This document shows, piece by piece, positions 1 through 6,169 of a stretch of DNA of 22,792 nucleotides. Position numbers and translations under genes: made by a program. A model generated the notes under the pieces. It was not told where the DNA came from and searched no databases. It was given only the letters and a program-made list of their open reading frames with translations. The number at the start of each line of letters is the position of its first letter. Positions within the stretch are counted from its first letter, which is position 1. This stretch comes from a virus, in IMG/VR virus record IMGVR_UViG_3300042475_000501, positions 1 to 22,792 of that record; one strand, given 5' to 3'.

Positions 1-307
1 GCGATTCTAGCATGTTTTTATCGTAATAATAGTTATCCTCTACACGGAATCCAACCGACTTAGCCTTCTCTTTCTGACAGTAATCTTTGGCGGCATTACG
101 TAGTGAGCGTGCAACGAGTTTGGTGGATTGCTTGCTGTCATGTGAATCATGCCAGTACTTAACTTTGTTTGGATGCGTAAGAAACCATAGCCATAACTCC
201 TGACGTAAGTCATCAACATCTACCATGCGATACTTACGAGAGAACTCATAGGCAATAGATGAAACTACGCCTTCATATTCCTCGATAAATCTTTTTACCA
301 TCGCCAT
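1..307 (-). CDS. Sigma-70 region 2-like protein (3' truncated by window edge)
   Basis: The frame is open from an ATG at 307 to the left edge, giving about 102 residues of a protein whose C-terminus lies outside the window. Residues 20-42 contain YEFSRKYRMVDVDDLRQELW, which resembles the helical core of sigma-factor region 2, where a DDLxQE segment is typical. A basic segment follows (LVARSLRNAAKDYCQKEKAK). From memory, actinophages carry proteins of this type labelled sigma factor-like or DNA-binding. The gene overlaps the end of the phosphoesterase gene by 13 bases. GAGGG lies about 6-10 bases before the chosen ATG; a second in-frame ATG lies at 301. It may redirect host RNA polymerase to phage promoters, but region 4 is not visible here, so it could be another DNA-binding protein. 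Confidence 0.55.
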   Translation of the reverse strand, partial: MAMVKRFIEEYEGVVSSIAYEFSRKYRMVDVDDLRQELWLWFLTHPNKVKYWHDSHDSKQSTKLVARSLRNAAKDYCQKEKAKSVGFRVEDNYYYDKNMLES

Positions 308-1035
308 GTCTTGCCCTCAACCGTGAAACTATTTTTAACAATAGGCACAATTTGGGGAGTTACATTTTTACCATCCACATGCAAGATACCAAACCCTTGT
401 TGCCAAGTGAATAGTCCTGCTTTAATATATTTCGCATGCTTAATATTCATGAGATGTCCAACTTCCATACCCCATATAGCACGAGAACCATTAGCCCAAG
501 CCTGAGTGTAATGAGCCAGTCCCATACGATGAGTGTGTCCACACACGACAGACATACCACTTCTCTTTGCAAGTCCGAGAGCAGTAGCACCTGCTGTTGG
601 TTGCACATTACCCTCATCACCATGCATAAGAAGCCAACCTGGGGCTATCTCTACAGGTCCATGATAGTAAGTGATACCTAAGTCATCTAACTTAAGAAAC
701 TTTTCAATCTCTAACTCTGGCAATCCTAAGAATCCAGGAGCAGATGAGCGTATCTTGTTGAACAACCTGTCTGAATGGTTGCTACGTACAATGGTATCAA
801 TAGTTAAATCTTCTAGTAACTTAACAGTTGTGTCTCTGTCTTTACCTATTGATCTTTCCCACTCAAGTTCAGTCCCCTTTGCCCAACGACTGATCGACTG
901 GAAATCTATTTCATCTCCAACCGATACTACTGAATCTGGTTGATAGGCATAGATAAATTTCTTGAGTGCATTCACCGCATCTACATCATGAAACGGTGCC
1001 TGCAAATCTGAGACCACGACTATTGCTTTACTCAT
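295..1035 (-). CDS. Calcineurin-like metallophosphoesterase
   Basis: This 246-aa protein carries the ordered metal-binding motifs of the calcineurin-like phosphoesterase fold: SDLQAPFHD (D10, H16), GDEID (D41, D44), SNHSD (N86, H87), MHGDE (H138) and GHTHR (H167, H169). Two deviate from the usual form: the first block is D-L-Q where D-x-H is typical, and the GNHD block reads SNHSD. The family hydrolyses phosphomonoesters or phosphodiesters with two metal ions; the substrate here cannot be read from sequence. Phage members have been proposed to act on nucleic-acid ends or nucleotides. Its start overlaps the HNH gene stop as ATGA, so translation is probably coupled. It is the penultimate visible gene of the DNA-metabolism block. 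Confidence 0.85.
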   Translation of the reverse strand: MSKAIVVVSDLQAPFHDVDAVNALKKFIYAYQPDSVVSVGDEIDFQSISRWAKGTELEWERSIGKDRDTTVKLLEDLTIDTIVRSNHSDRLFNKIRSSAPGFLGLPELEIEKFLKLDDLGITYYHGPVEIAPGWLLMHGDEGNVQPTAGATALGLAKRSGMSVVCGHTHRMGLAHYTQAWANGSRAIWGMEVGHLMNIKHAKYIKAGLFTWQQGFGILHVDGKNVTPQIVPIVKNSFTVEGKTWRW

Positions 1036-1313
1036 TTTTTATTTGCTCGTCTCTTATTTTCTAAGCCCACGTTTTTCTTCTTAGACAAGACCCGTAGGTT
1101 AGATATCTTGTCGCTACCTTTACGTCCACCATTATCTTTATGGTCAACCTCTTGGTTACGCTTCAACTTCTTACCAGTAGCCTTCTTGTAATCAAGACGT
1201 GCTTTATTGGTAGATGTTGTCTCGGTGCTTCCATCCTTTTTCTTACGTTTAATTACGTAAATAGGACGACCACCATTTTGTTTACTTCCCTTGTAAGGTC
1301 CGAATATTTTCAT
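1032..1313 (-). CDS. HNH endonuclease-like small basic protein
   Basis: This 93-aa, very basic protein has an HNH-type core in its C-terminal half: EVDHKDNGG (D57, H58), then KISNLRVL (N72) and KKNVGLENK (N81). These match the DH...N...N spacing of phage and homing HNH nucleases. The N-terminal part (GPYKGSKQNGGRPIYVIKRK) contains a short basic strand-rich region that may contact DNA. No CxxC zinc knuckles are visible. It could be a free-standing homing nuclease or a nuclease acting in packaging or host DNA degradation. It lies in the middle of an operon with ATGA overlaps on both sides (1313/1310 and 1035/1032), which argues that it is an integrated operon member rather than a recent insertion. 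Confidence 0.75.
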   Translation of the reverse strand: MKIFGPYKGSKQNGGRPIYVIKRKKKDGSTETTSTNKARLDYKKATGKKLKRNQEVDHKDNGGRKGSDKISNLRVLSKKKNVGLENKRRANKK

Positions 1314-1525
1314 TCTTCACACTCACATACAAAATCAGCATCCATATCATCAAACACATAATCACTTATACTAAATAGTTCGCCTTCTAAGACTTCATCA
1401 ACGATAGTATCAAGTTCTCCTTGATTGAGTACATACCATTCTGAATTTCCATCTATAGCAAGGTGTATCTTAAAGAACAAACGCATTAACCACTCAAATG
1501 GTTTGCCTAATAAGTATCTTATCAT
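1310..1525 (-). CDS. Hypothetical 71-aa acidic protein
   Basis: I do not recognise this family. The first 25 residues are hydrophobic and basic (MIRYLLGKPFEWLMRLFFKI), suggesting an amphipathic or membrane-touching helix. The remainder is strongly acidic and ends DMDADFVCECEE, with two cysteines. Both ends overlap neighbours as ATGA, at 1525/1522 and 1313/1310, which supports real, coupled translation. A small DNA-mimic or inhibitor-type role would fit the acidic tail, but nothing in the sequence proves it. Confidence 0.65.
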   Translation of the reverse strand: MIRYLLGKPFEWLMRLFFKIHLAIDGNSEWYVLNQGELDTIVDEVLEGELFSISDYVFDDMDADFVCECEE

Positions 1526-1845
1526 TTATCCCATTTTCCTCTCAGTACCAACAATGCGATTATCGCATAGTTTGCTAAGTCCTTAAATGAATCCTCGAAA
1601 GGTTCATGTTCAGGTGCCATATCCCTAACGCTGTCATATAAGTTATTTATACGAGCAGTCTTATCATGGATACGAACTCTTAGGCCATTGATGGCACCAC
1701 CTGGTGCATTTGCTATGTTTTTTGGGCCGTAATCTTTATGCTTAGACAGCAATAAATCTACAAGTTCTTCTACTGTTTCCCATACACCTATCTCAAAGTC
1801 ACTTGGATCAGGAATGTTATTATTTATTTTCGTCACTTTTGCCAT
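1522..1845 (-). CDS. DUF1599 / Nmad1-like nucleotide-metabolism protein
   Basis: This 107-aa protein matches my recollection of the DUF1599 family, also called nucleotide modification associated domain 1. Diagnostic segments are LLSKHKDYGPKNI near residues 33-45, GLRVRIHDKTARINNLY near residues 53-70 and EPFEDSFKDLANYAIIALL near residues 82-100. The helical layout and acidic plus His/Lys residues recall MazG-type all-alpha nucleotide pyrophosphohydrolases. Members are common in phages and have been linked by genomic context to altered nucleotides. No thymidylate-synthase-like, glucosyltransferase or base hydroxylase gene is visible in this block, so a base-modification pathway is not demonstrated. 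The start overlaps the upstream gene by 26 bases. Confidence 0.75.
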   Translation of the reverse strand: MAKVTKINNNIPDPSDFEIGVWETVEELVDLLLSKHKDYGPKNIANAPGGAINGLRVRIHDKTARINNLYDSVRDMAPEHEPFEDSFKDLANYAIIALLVLRGKWDK

Positions 1846-2188
1846 ATTTCTTGAGCATCTCCTCTATACTGTCTATAGTTTCTTTAGTCATTTCCATAGT
1901 CTTGGCTTCGTTAATAAACTTATGGAAAGACTGCTCACCTTCAGATGCATTAACTAGTGATAGGACTAAAGATTGAACTAAGGCATCAGCACACTCTAAG
2001 TGGCCATGCTGTATCTGCTTACTAATCTGTTCAAGAAGTGGAAATAAATCAATACTGTATCTGTTGCTTAAACGTAAACCCCAACTAAATGATACATCAC
2101 AATGTTCCAAGAACATGAATATATCATCGGTCTTAAAGTCACAGTCTCCACACTTAAAGCCTTCTTCTGATGGAATTAATACGGTCAT
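1820..2188 (-). CDS. Hypothetical protein with N-terminal zinc-finger-like motif
   Basis: This 122-aa protein has no family I can name. Residues 13-30 read CGDCDFKTDDIFMFLEHC, a CxxC plus HC arrangement close to a C2H2/C2HC zinc finger. The rest is mostly helical and acidic, ending in a charged tail (MLKKYGKSDENK). It starts with an ATGA overlap at 2188/2185 directly behind the TOPRIM half of the primase, so it is translated with replication proteins and may be a DNA- or protein-binding accessory. A start at 2188 is favoured by the overlap. Confidence 0.65.
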   Translation of the reverse strand: MTVLIPSEEGFKCGDCDFKTDDIFMFLEHCDVSFSWGLRLSNRYSIDLFPLLEQISKQIQHGHLECADALVQSLVLSLVNASEGEQSFHKFINEAKTMEMTKETIDSIEEMLKKYGKSDENK

Positions 2189-2808
2189 TGTGAGTTACTT
2201 ATCTTGTTTTGGAAGTATTCAACACCATGCTTTAAATACATAGAGTTAACATCTTCACCCTCTGGCATTTGTACAGTTACTACATTAGGAAGTTCACGGG
2301 TTAATGATTTAGAAAAGTCATGTCCAGCCTGATCTCCATCAGCAAACATAAATACTTTATCAAAGTCTGCTAGCAATTTAGTGTAATGTTTCTTCCAGTT
2401 ATTCACGCCAGGGACCCCAACCGAAGGTAAACCACAAACATAATCCAACGTGATGGTGTCAATCTCACCTTCACAAATACAAATATATGACGACGCTTTG
2501 AAGAATGACCTAGTATTGAAGAGATGTGTGTTCGCACCAGCCAAGCCCATATACTTCGGTTCTTCTGTTCCCATGGCTCTGAACCTGAGGTCAACCACGC
2601 CTGTACGAGTGATATACGGAATGGAAAGACGGTTTTCATATTGTTCATGACCCGTAACTGGATCTAGCACGACGCCCAATCCCACTTTCTTCGCTACCTC
2701 CAGAGTGATTCCCCGTTCTGCGAGGTAATCCTCCGCTTCGTGAATTGCTGCTGCGTAATACTTTGCTGCTTTGCCCAGAGATTCTCTCTGCGAACTTGAT
2801 TGCTTCAT
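2185..2808 (-). CDS. TOPRIM-domain primase subunit (DnaG-like C-terminal half)
   Basis: This 207-aa product is the catalytic half of a DnaG-type phage primase. Residues 28-45 (DYLAERGITLEVAKKVGLG) match the segment that usually precedes the RNA polymerase core. ENRLSIPY follows, then the TOPRIM motifs CEGEID (E113) and FADGDQAG (D157, D159). It would make RNA primers together with the helicase-like ATPase at 4009-4797. The ATG at 2808 lies inside the zinc-binding-domain gene in another frame; a TAA lies 9 bases upstream in this frame, so the ORF cannot extend further. A purine-rich tract (GGAGAGGGAGGGA) sits 12 bases before the ATG and could act as a ribosome site. The overlap with the upstream frame is 164 bases. 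The alternative is that both halves form one protein by +1 frameshifting. Confidence 0.85.
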   Translation of the reverse strand: MKQSSSQRESLGKAAKYYAAAIHEAEDYLAERGITLEVAKKVGLGVVLDPVTGHEQYENRLSIPYITRTGVVDLRFRAMGTEEPKYMGLAGANTHLFNTRSFFKASSYICICEGEIDTITLDYVCGLPSVGVPGVNNWKKHYTKLLADFDKVFMFADGDQAGHDFSKSLTRELPNVVTVQMPEGEDVNSMYLKHGVEYFQNKISNSQ

Positions 2809-3049
2809 GAAACTTTAGTCCCTCCCTCTCCATAATAATTCTGTAAGTGTCGCCCTTAACTTGGCAGGCGAAACAACAAAATACATTTTCTCCAGTACTG
2901 ACTGTTGCTGACTTGTGGGTGTCATCGTGGAAGGGACATCTGATTGATGACCATCCACTTCGTTCAGGTACCTTTGCTCCATAATGTTCTAATATATCCT
3001 TAATTGGTAGGACATTTACACGTTGTGACTTTCTTGATCCATTGGTCAA
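2645..3049 (-). CDS. Primase CHC2 zinc-binding domain protein (DnaG-like N-terminal half)
   Basis: This 134-aa frame encodes a DnaG zinc-binding domain. IKDILEHYGA (16-25) is the usual lead-in, followed by RCPFHDDTHKSATV (C38, H41) and FCCFACQVKGD (C59, C62), giving the CHC2 zinc site. A helix follows (GLKFHEAIKFAERISG). After this helix the frame becomes low-complexity Ser/Arg/Gly sequence, as expected of an out-of-frame reading of the TOPRIM gene, and stops at 2645. So the natural continuation of the protein is in the other frame (2185-2808). The chosen ATG at 3049 overlaps the resolvase-like gene by 50 bases and is the only in-frame ATG that keeps the full zinc domain. Confidence 0.8.
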   Translation of the reverse strand: MTNGSRKSQRVNVLPIKDILEHYGAKVPERSGWSSIRCPFHDDTHKSATVSTGENVFCCFACQVKGDTYRIIMEREGLKFHEAIKFAERISGQSSKVLRSSNSRSGGLPRRTGNHSGGSEESGIGRRARSSYGS

Positions 3050-3371
3050 AATCTTCTACCACCCATGCTTGATTTATTCCTGCCATTCTACGCTTAATGA
3101 TAACATAAGATGGCGGTACCTCGCTAATTGAGCGAGCACTTGCATAATTCTTTGCTTCAACTACTGCCTCATTCCAGAACTCAGGCAACTTGAGTGCTTT
3201 AGTCGCCTTGAGTTCCAGGATATAAGTTTTACCATTGGCCATGACAACAATGTCGCCTTCGTCTTTAGCCCCCGCCTTCGTTAACCTTTCGGCTATCAAA
3301 CTATTTGAACGTAACCATTTTAGAACAGTTGTTTCAAACAAAGAACCTTTGCGTCCATTTTTGTTGGCCAT
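3000..3371 (-). CDS. Holliday junction resolvase-like PD-(D/E)XK nuclease
   Basis: This 123-aa protein shows a compact restriction-endonuclease fold. GRKGSLFETTVLKWL carries E13 in the first helix, EGDIVVM carries D40, and TYILELKAT carries the E53-x-K55 pair. The order E...D...ExK matches the archaeal Hjc type and phage Holliday-junction-resolvase-like nucleases. It probably resolves branched DNA before packaging or during recombination. It lies between the exported transglycosylase and the primase zinc domain. A VRR-NUC or other structure-specific nuclease is the main alternative. The start ATG follows the previous stop after six bases. Confidence 0.75.
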   Translation of the reverse strand: MANKNGRKGSLFETTVLKWLRSNSLIAERLTKAGAKDEGDIVVMANGKTYILELKATKALKLPEFWNEAVVEAKNYASARSISEVPPSYVIIKRRMAGINQAWVVEDFDQWIKKVTTCKCPTN

Positions 3372-3377
3372 TTAGTC

Positions 3378-3800
3378 TTAGTACCAGCCTTTTCTATCAT
3401 GATGATGAAGCGCTAAAGTAGGCGTTTTATACCGCTTTTTTATGTACTTTAGCCCTAAATCAACTTGTTTGGTTAAGGGTGTATCCTCAGGCATATTAAG
3501 CATTTGGGGTATGCCATACGCTGATGACTTTGGGTTATCTGCTGTGTAATCCCAGCGAGATTCTTTAGTCCAAAGAGTGAGTAATGCTTTCCACTCTCGG
3601 TCATTCCAACCTACTTGCTTTACTTTCATAAATGCATATTTCTTAGCGAGTTTTTTACTTTGACTAATTGTCAAATTTAAGTCTTTACAGATCGGGTTCA
3701 TACGGGTTACGTCCGTAATAGACGCAGCCGCAGGTTGATGCCAAGTACCCGCAAAGACCACAAAACACATTAAGATGTATTTCAGGTTGTTTTTCTTCAT
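3378..3800 (-). CDS. Exported lytic transglycosylase-like protein
   Basis: With the start at 3800 the product is 140 aa. That ATG forms an ATGA overlap with the previous gene (stop 3797) and has AGAGGAGAG in front, so I prefer it to an upstream start at 3848. Residues 1-26 look like a Sec signal peptide: MKKNNLK, then a hydrophobic core, then PAAA before S27. The mature part has a lysozyme-fold transglycosylase signature: LWTKESRWDY with candidate catalytic E80, then SSAYGIPQM, followed by KQVDLGLKYIKKRY. It is shorter than many such domains. It would cut peptidoglycan from outside the membrane. The location inside a replication operon, far from the holin/endolysin cassette, is unusual. The C-terminus has a HHH run. 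Confidence 0.8.
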   Translation of the reverse strand: MKKNNLKYILMCFVVFAGTWHQPAAASITDVTRMNPICKDLNLTISQSKKLAKKYAFMKVKQVGWNDREWKALLTLWTKESRWDYTADNPKSSAYGIPQMLNMPEDTPLTKQVDLGLKYIKKRYKTPTLALHHHDRKGWY

Positions 3801-4012
3801 AGTCTCTCCTCTGTTGGGGCTGTTGCCTTTGTCCCACAGACAGCACACTCCATATCGATAAAGTATGAACTTATTGTATTACTATCGTCATCCCATTCGA
3901 CGAGTAGTTTCCAAACAAAAGAACCACAAGGACATATCTTGGTAGATTCACCACGTATATCCATGGACTCTTTATAGTCTGGTTTTAATTCCCAGATATC
4001 CTTAGCACTCAT
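3797..4012 (-). CDS. Small zinc-ribbon protein
   Basis: This 71-aa protein contains CPCGS (C27, C29) and, about 25 residues later, CAVCG. This is a pattern of two cysteine knuckles expected to bind one zinc. Between them is strand-rich sequence (WKLLVEWDDDSNTISSYFID). It resembles the rubredoxin-like zinc ribbons found in nucleic-acid-binding accessory proteins, although the first knuckle is CxC instead of CxxC. It starts inside the stop of the helicase-like gene (ATGA, 4012/4009) and ends in an ATGA with the transglycosylase gene. Function is unknown; a helicase or primase accessory is a guess from context. Confidence 0.65.
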   Translation of the reverse strand: MSAKDIWELKPDYKESMDIRGESTKICPCGSFVWKLLVEWDDDSNTISSYFIDMECAVCGTKATAPTEERL

Positions 4013-4797
4013 ATTCTTTCAGGGATATCAGAAACTTCCATCATTTCAGGATTAAATTGTAGCCAGAAAGATGTATCTCCACTTGGATCTGCTTTGCCAT
4101 ACCTGTTTTTAACAGGGGCAACTGCAATATATCCAGGAGCATTACTTCCGACTGTACATATCAAGGCTGGCAATTGTGCTACCATTCCTTGCAACGCTGA
4201 TCTAGGCTGGCACGGATTACCAGGGTAAGATTCCTTCGTGTGATGAAGGATAAGAACCGCAGCATTAGTATCTCTTGCAAGATATTTCAGTTCTTTAATT
4301 GTAGAACGCATTCCTGCGAACTCTTCACCACCATCGTTAGCGATATCCATTAGGTTATCAACTACGATTAAGGTTGGTGGACAACCCCATAGTTCCTCAA
4401 AGGCAGAAACTTCTAGATCTAAATCAACCAAAGTAGGGGCTGACTCAAATGACCAAAAGATATGTCCTGAGTTCTCGTTGATTACTTTCCGTGATTCATC
4501 AACATTTTCTATGAGCATCTGTTCAGCCACGGATTGTGATTGACCAGAAATCATTGATAGCAGACGCATAGCCATTGTATGTGCATTAGTATCTGCGCTT
4601 ATATAAAGCGTTGGAACTTTTGTCCTAAGGGCAATCGCAAGGGCAAGTGTTGATTTACCTGCCCCTGGAGTGCCAGCAATCATAGATACTTCTGCCCGTC
4701 TTATGACAATCTTATTGATCTCAAAAGTACGAAATACTGTTGGCAATGGTTCGCCACCAATATCTTTGCTACCTACTGCACGGGCTAAAGTTCTCAT
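4009..4797 (-). CDS. RecA-fold ATPase, DnaB/RepA-type replicative helicase-like
   Basis: This 262-aa protein is a single RecA-type ATPase domain. The Walker A motif is GTPGAGKST (42-50), the Walker B strand is TLIVVDNLMDI, and a following ILHHTKES segment gives the His-containing motif typical of hexameric DnaB/RepA helicases and RadA/KaiC relatives. No N-terminal DnaB domain is present, so loader or primase contacts must differ from DnaB. The N-terminus (residues 1-30) may provide the subunit linker. It lies beside primase and nuclease genes, and its ATG follows the previous stop after three bases. A RecA-like recombination ATPase is the alternative, but no L2 recombinase signature is evident. 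Confidence 0.8.
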   Translation of the reverse strand: MRTLARAVGSKDIGGEPLPTVFRTFEINKIVIRRAEVSMIAGTPGAGKSTLALAIALRTKVPTLYISADTNAHTMAMRLLSMISGQSQSVAEQMLIENVDESRKVINENSGHIFWSFESAPTLVDLDLEVSAFEELWGCPPTLIVVDNLMDIANDGGEEFAGMRSTIKELKYLARDTNAAVLILHHTKESYPGNPCQPRSALQGMVAQLPALICTVGSNAPGYIAVAPVKNRYGKADPSGDTSFWLQFNPEMMEVSDIPERI

Positions 4798-4800
4798 GGC

Positions 4801-5223
4801 TTAAAATGTACTCCACTCAGAGTCAGTACGTCGGATCCATGCTGGCTCACATTGGTCTGGAGTACCCTTTGGTGATGGACACATGAACGCTTTCCATGGT
4901 CCTTTAGCACCAGCACCTGTACGTTTTGTCATCTCACCATGTTTACAGGAACGACCTGATGGTCCAGTACTTGGTGTAAATGTTTGTGTTGGGCTTGATA
5001 CTGGTCTAGCACCTAGACCTTTTGCAAGGTTGCCTACTGCCTCTTCATATGAAGCAGGTACTCCCTCTACTGATGTTGCCATGGTTGAGATTAAATTCTC
5101 AGCCCCGACATCACCCAATATCTGAGTCAAGTTACCCTTGAACTCATCGGCAGTATTACCAGCAATCACAAAGATGCGACCATCTGGTAACTTACTACTA
5201 ACTTGGAAGTTAGCATTAGCCAT
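4801..5223 (-). CDS. Conserved phage protein with C-terminal Cys/His motif (possible ssDNA-binding protein)
   Basis: Using the ATG at 5223 the product is 140 aa; this start has AAAGGAG about six bases upstream, while the frame itself opens further upstream at 5253. The N-terminal half (ANFQVSSKLPDGRIFVIAG, then a helical region) is strand-rich at first. A Pro/Thr/Ser linker follows, and then a C-terminal module with CKHGEM, MCPSP and QCEPAW, a C-H-C-C pattern suggesting zinc binding. I recall similar KGPWKAF..CP endings in phage proteins next to recombination or replication genes, but I cannot name the family. The gene overlaps the nuclease gene by 8 bases and precedes the helicase. A single-strand-binding or annealing role is inferred only from position. 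Confidence 0.65.
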   Translation of the reverse strand: MANANFQVSSKLPDGRIFVIAGNTADEFKGNLTQILGDVGAENLISTMATSVEGVPASYEEAVGNLAKGLGARPVSSPTQTFTPSTGPSGRSCKHGEMTKRTGAGAKGPWKAFMCPSPKGTPDQCEPAWIRRTDSEWSTF

Positions 5224-5983
5224 TGTTTTTCTCCTTTTCTGTGTATTTACCATTCATAAACTTACAGTAGGATAGCACACCACATCGTCCACAGTTGGAC
5301 AAGTTAGGCAAGAATATCTCAGCCTTACGTGCTCTATCAAATTCAGAGTAGATATGTTCTACCTCTTGAGTAGCAAGATGTTCTAGACTCCAAGTGGTTA
5401 CATGACCAGTGCGTGCATCCCAAAAACCCGCTTTGTCCACTTCAAGGCCATCCATCTTGCGCAAAGCCCACGCATAAGTTGCAAGTTGAAGTGGGTGTCT
5501 TTGAGATGACGCCCCTGTCTTAATGTCTAAAAGGACTATCTTGCCATCGTAATCCGTCATCACTCGGTCAATGGCCATCTTTACAACAGTATCTACCAAA
5601 GGAACCTCATACTGTTTTTCGATGTAGTCCTTATAGACACCCCACCCATTGGAACGAAACTCTATCCAACGTTCTAGCATCCATAAACCTTCTCCGTACC
5701 ACCAAGACATATCTTCCCTCTTGGCGTATTCCCAAGAAAGCATATCTCCGTTTAGTTCTTCATCTTCTTTTACTTGTTGAAACCAAGCATCATTCCAAAT
5801 AGTTTCGGCAAACCCAGGATTTAGATCATACATCTCGGTAGCCCTATGGACAGCAGACCCACCCGTAAACCAGACAGCATGTTTCTCGGGTACGCCTTGT
5901 AGTTTTGTTAAGTTGTACTTCCATCCACACTCTTGATAAGTTCCAAGAGAGGAATAGGATATATGTTTAGGTAATTCGTTCAT
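5216..5983 (-). CDS. Cas4/RecB-like PD-(D/E)XK exonuclease with Fe-S cysteines
   Basis: This 255-aa protein contains the full motif set of the RecB/Cas4 nuclease group. In order they are YQECGWKY (C19), GGSAVHRA (H46), AIDRV (D139), LLDIKTG (D153, K155) and QLATY (Q166, Y170). The C-terminus has CGRCGVLSYC (C231, C234, C240), which with C19 gives the four cysteines of a 4Fe-4S cluster as in Cas4 and AddB. Family members degrade or trim DNA ends with 5'-3' or 3'-5' exonuclease activity. No Cas1, Cas2 or CRISPR is visible, so a phage recombination exonuclease role is favoured. It is the first gene of the DNA-metabolism block, 23 bases from the nearest upstream repeat-rich element. Confidence 0.88.
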   Translation of the reverse strand: MNELPKHISYSSLGTYQECGWKYNLTKLQGVPEKHAVWFTGGSAVHRATEMYDLNPGFAETIWNDAWFQQVKEDEELNGDMLSWEYAKREDMSWWYGEGLWMLERWIEFRSNGWGVYKDYIEKQYEVPLVDTVVKMAIDRVMTDYDGKIVLLDIKTGASSQRHPLQLATYAWALRKMDGLEVDKAGFWDARTGHVTTWSLEHLATQEVEHIYSEFDRARKAEIFLPNLSNCGRCGVLSYCKFMNGKYTEKEKNNG

Positions 5984-5987
5984 AACA

Positions 5988-6040
5988 GAACCCTACCACA
6001 CCCTATTGGCTGTCGCCAATCGAACCCTGCCTGAACCCTG
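5988..6040. repeat. Four GAACCCT-type repeats flanking a perfect inverted repeat
   Basis: On the plus strand, GAACCCTA (5988), ACACCCTA (5998), GAACCCTG (6022) and GAACCCTG (6033) repeat with start-to-start steps of 10, 24 and 11 bases. A perfect inverted repeat, ATTGGC-TGTC-GCCAAT (6005-6020), sits between the two pairs. The roughly one-helical-turn steps would place copies on one DNA face. The element ends five bases from the start codon of the exonuclease gene, so it could be an operator, an iteron-like replication site or an RNA hairpin controlling translation. Confidence 0.5.
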
Positions 6041-6053
6041 AAATTAAGAAATG

Positions 6054-6067
6054 CCCCCCTACCCCCC
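6054..6067 (-). other. Paired G6 tracts (possible G-quadruplex half)
   Basis: The minus strand reads GGGGGGTAGGGGGG. With the two downstream CAGGG copies it supplies at least four runs of three or more guanines within about 50 bases, the minimum for an intramolecular G-quadruplex in the transcript or the displaced strand. No such G-runs occur elsewhere in this AT-rich spacer apart from the terminator stem. Confidence 0.35.
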
Positions 6068-6095
6068 ATAAAAATTATGAGTGGTCAGGGAGGCT

Positions 6096-6155
6096 GGTTA
6101 GGCTTTTGCCGTCACCCGTCAATTGAAGTTTCTGCCCCACGGTTTCCCGCAGGGG
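6096..6155 (-). promoter_or_regulatory. Structured 5' leader (two hairpins)
   Basis: The minus strand at 6155-6135 can fold as CCCC-TG-CGG-GAAA-CCG-T-GGGG, a seven-pair hairpin capped by a GNRA-type GAAA loop. Further along, 6116-6096 folds as GGT-GAC-GGC-AAAA-GCC-TA-ACC. Both would lie in the leader of a transcript starting just after the TATAAT box. I do not recognise a named riboswitch class. Confidence 0.35.
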
Positions 6156-6169
6156 TAAGATATATTAAA

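Noticed and set aside
2403-2648. 81-aa minus-strand alternative frame inside the TOPRIM gene
   Set aside because: Lies fully within a convincing domain in another frame and has no motif of its own.
5216-5983. CRISPR-associated Cas4
   Set aside because: The nuclease has Cas4-like motifs, but there is no Cas1, Cas2 or repeat array, and it sits in a replication operon.
6000-6045. tRNA-like GGTTCGATT segment
   Set aside because: No acceptor stem, anticodon arm or CCA end could be fitted; the segment is explained by the GAACCCT repeats.
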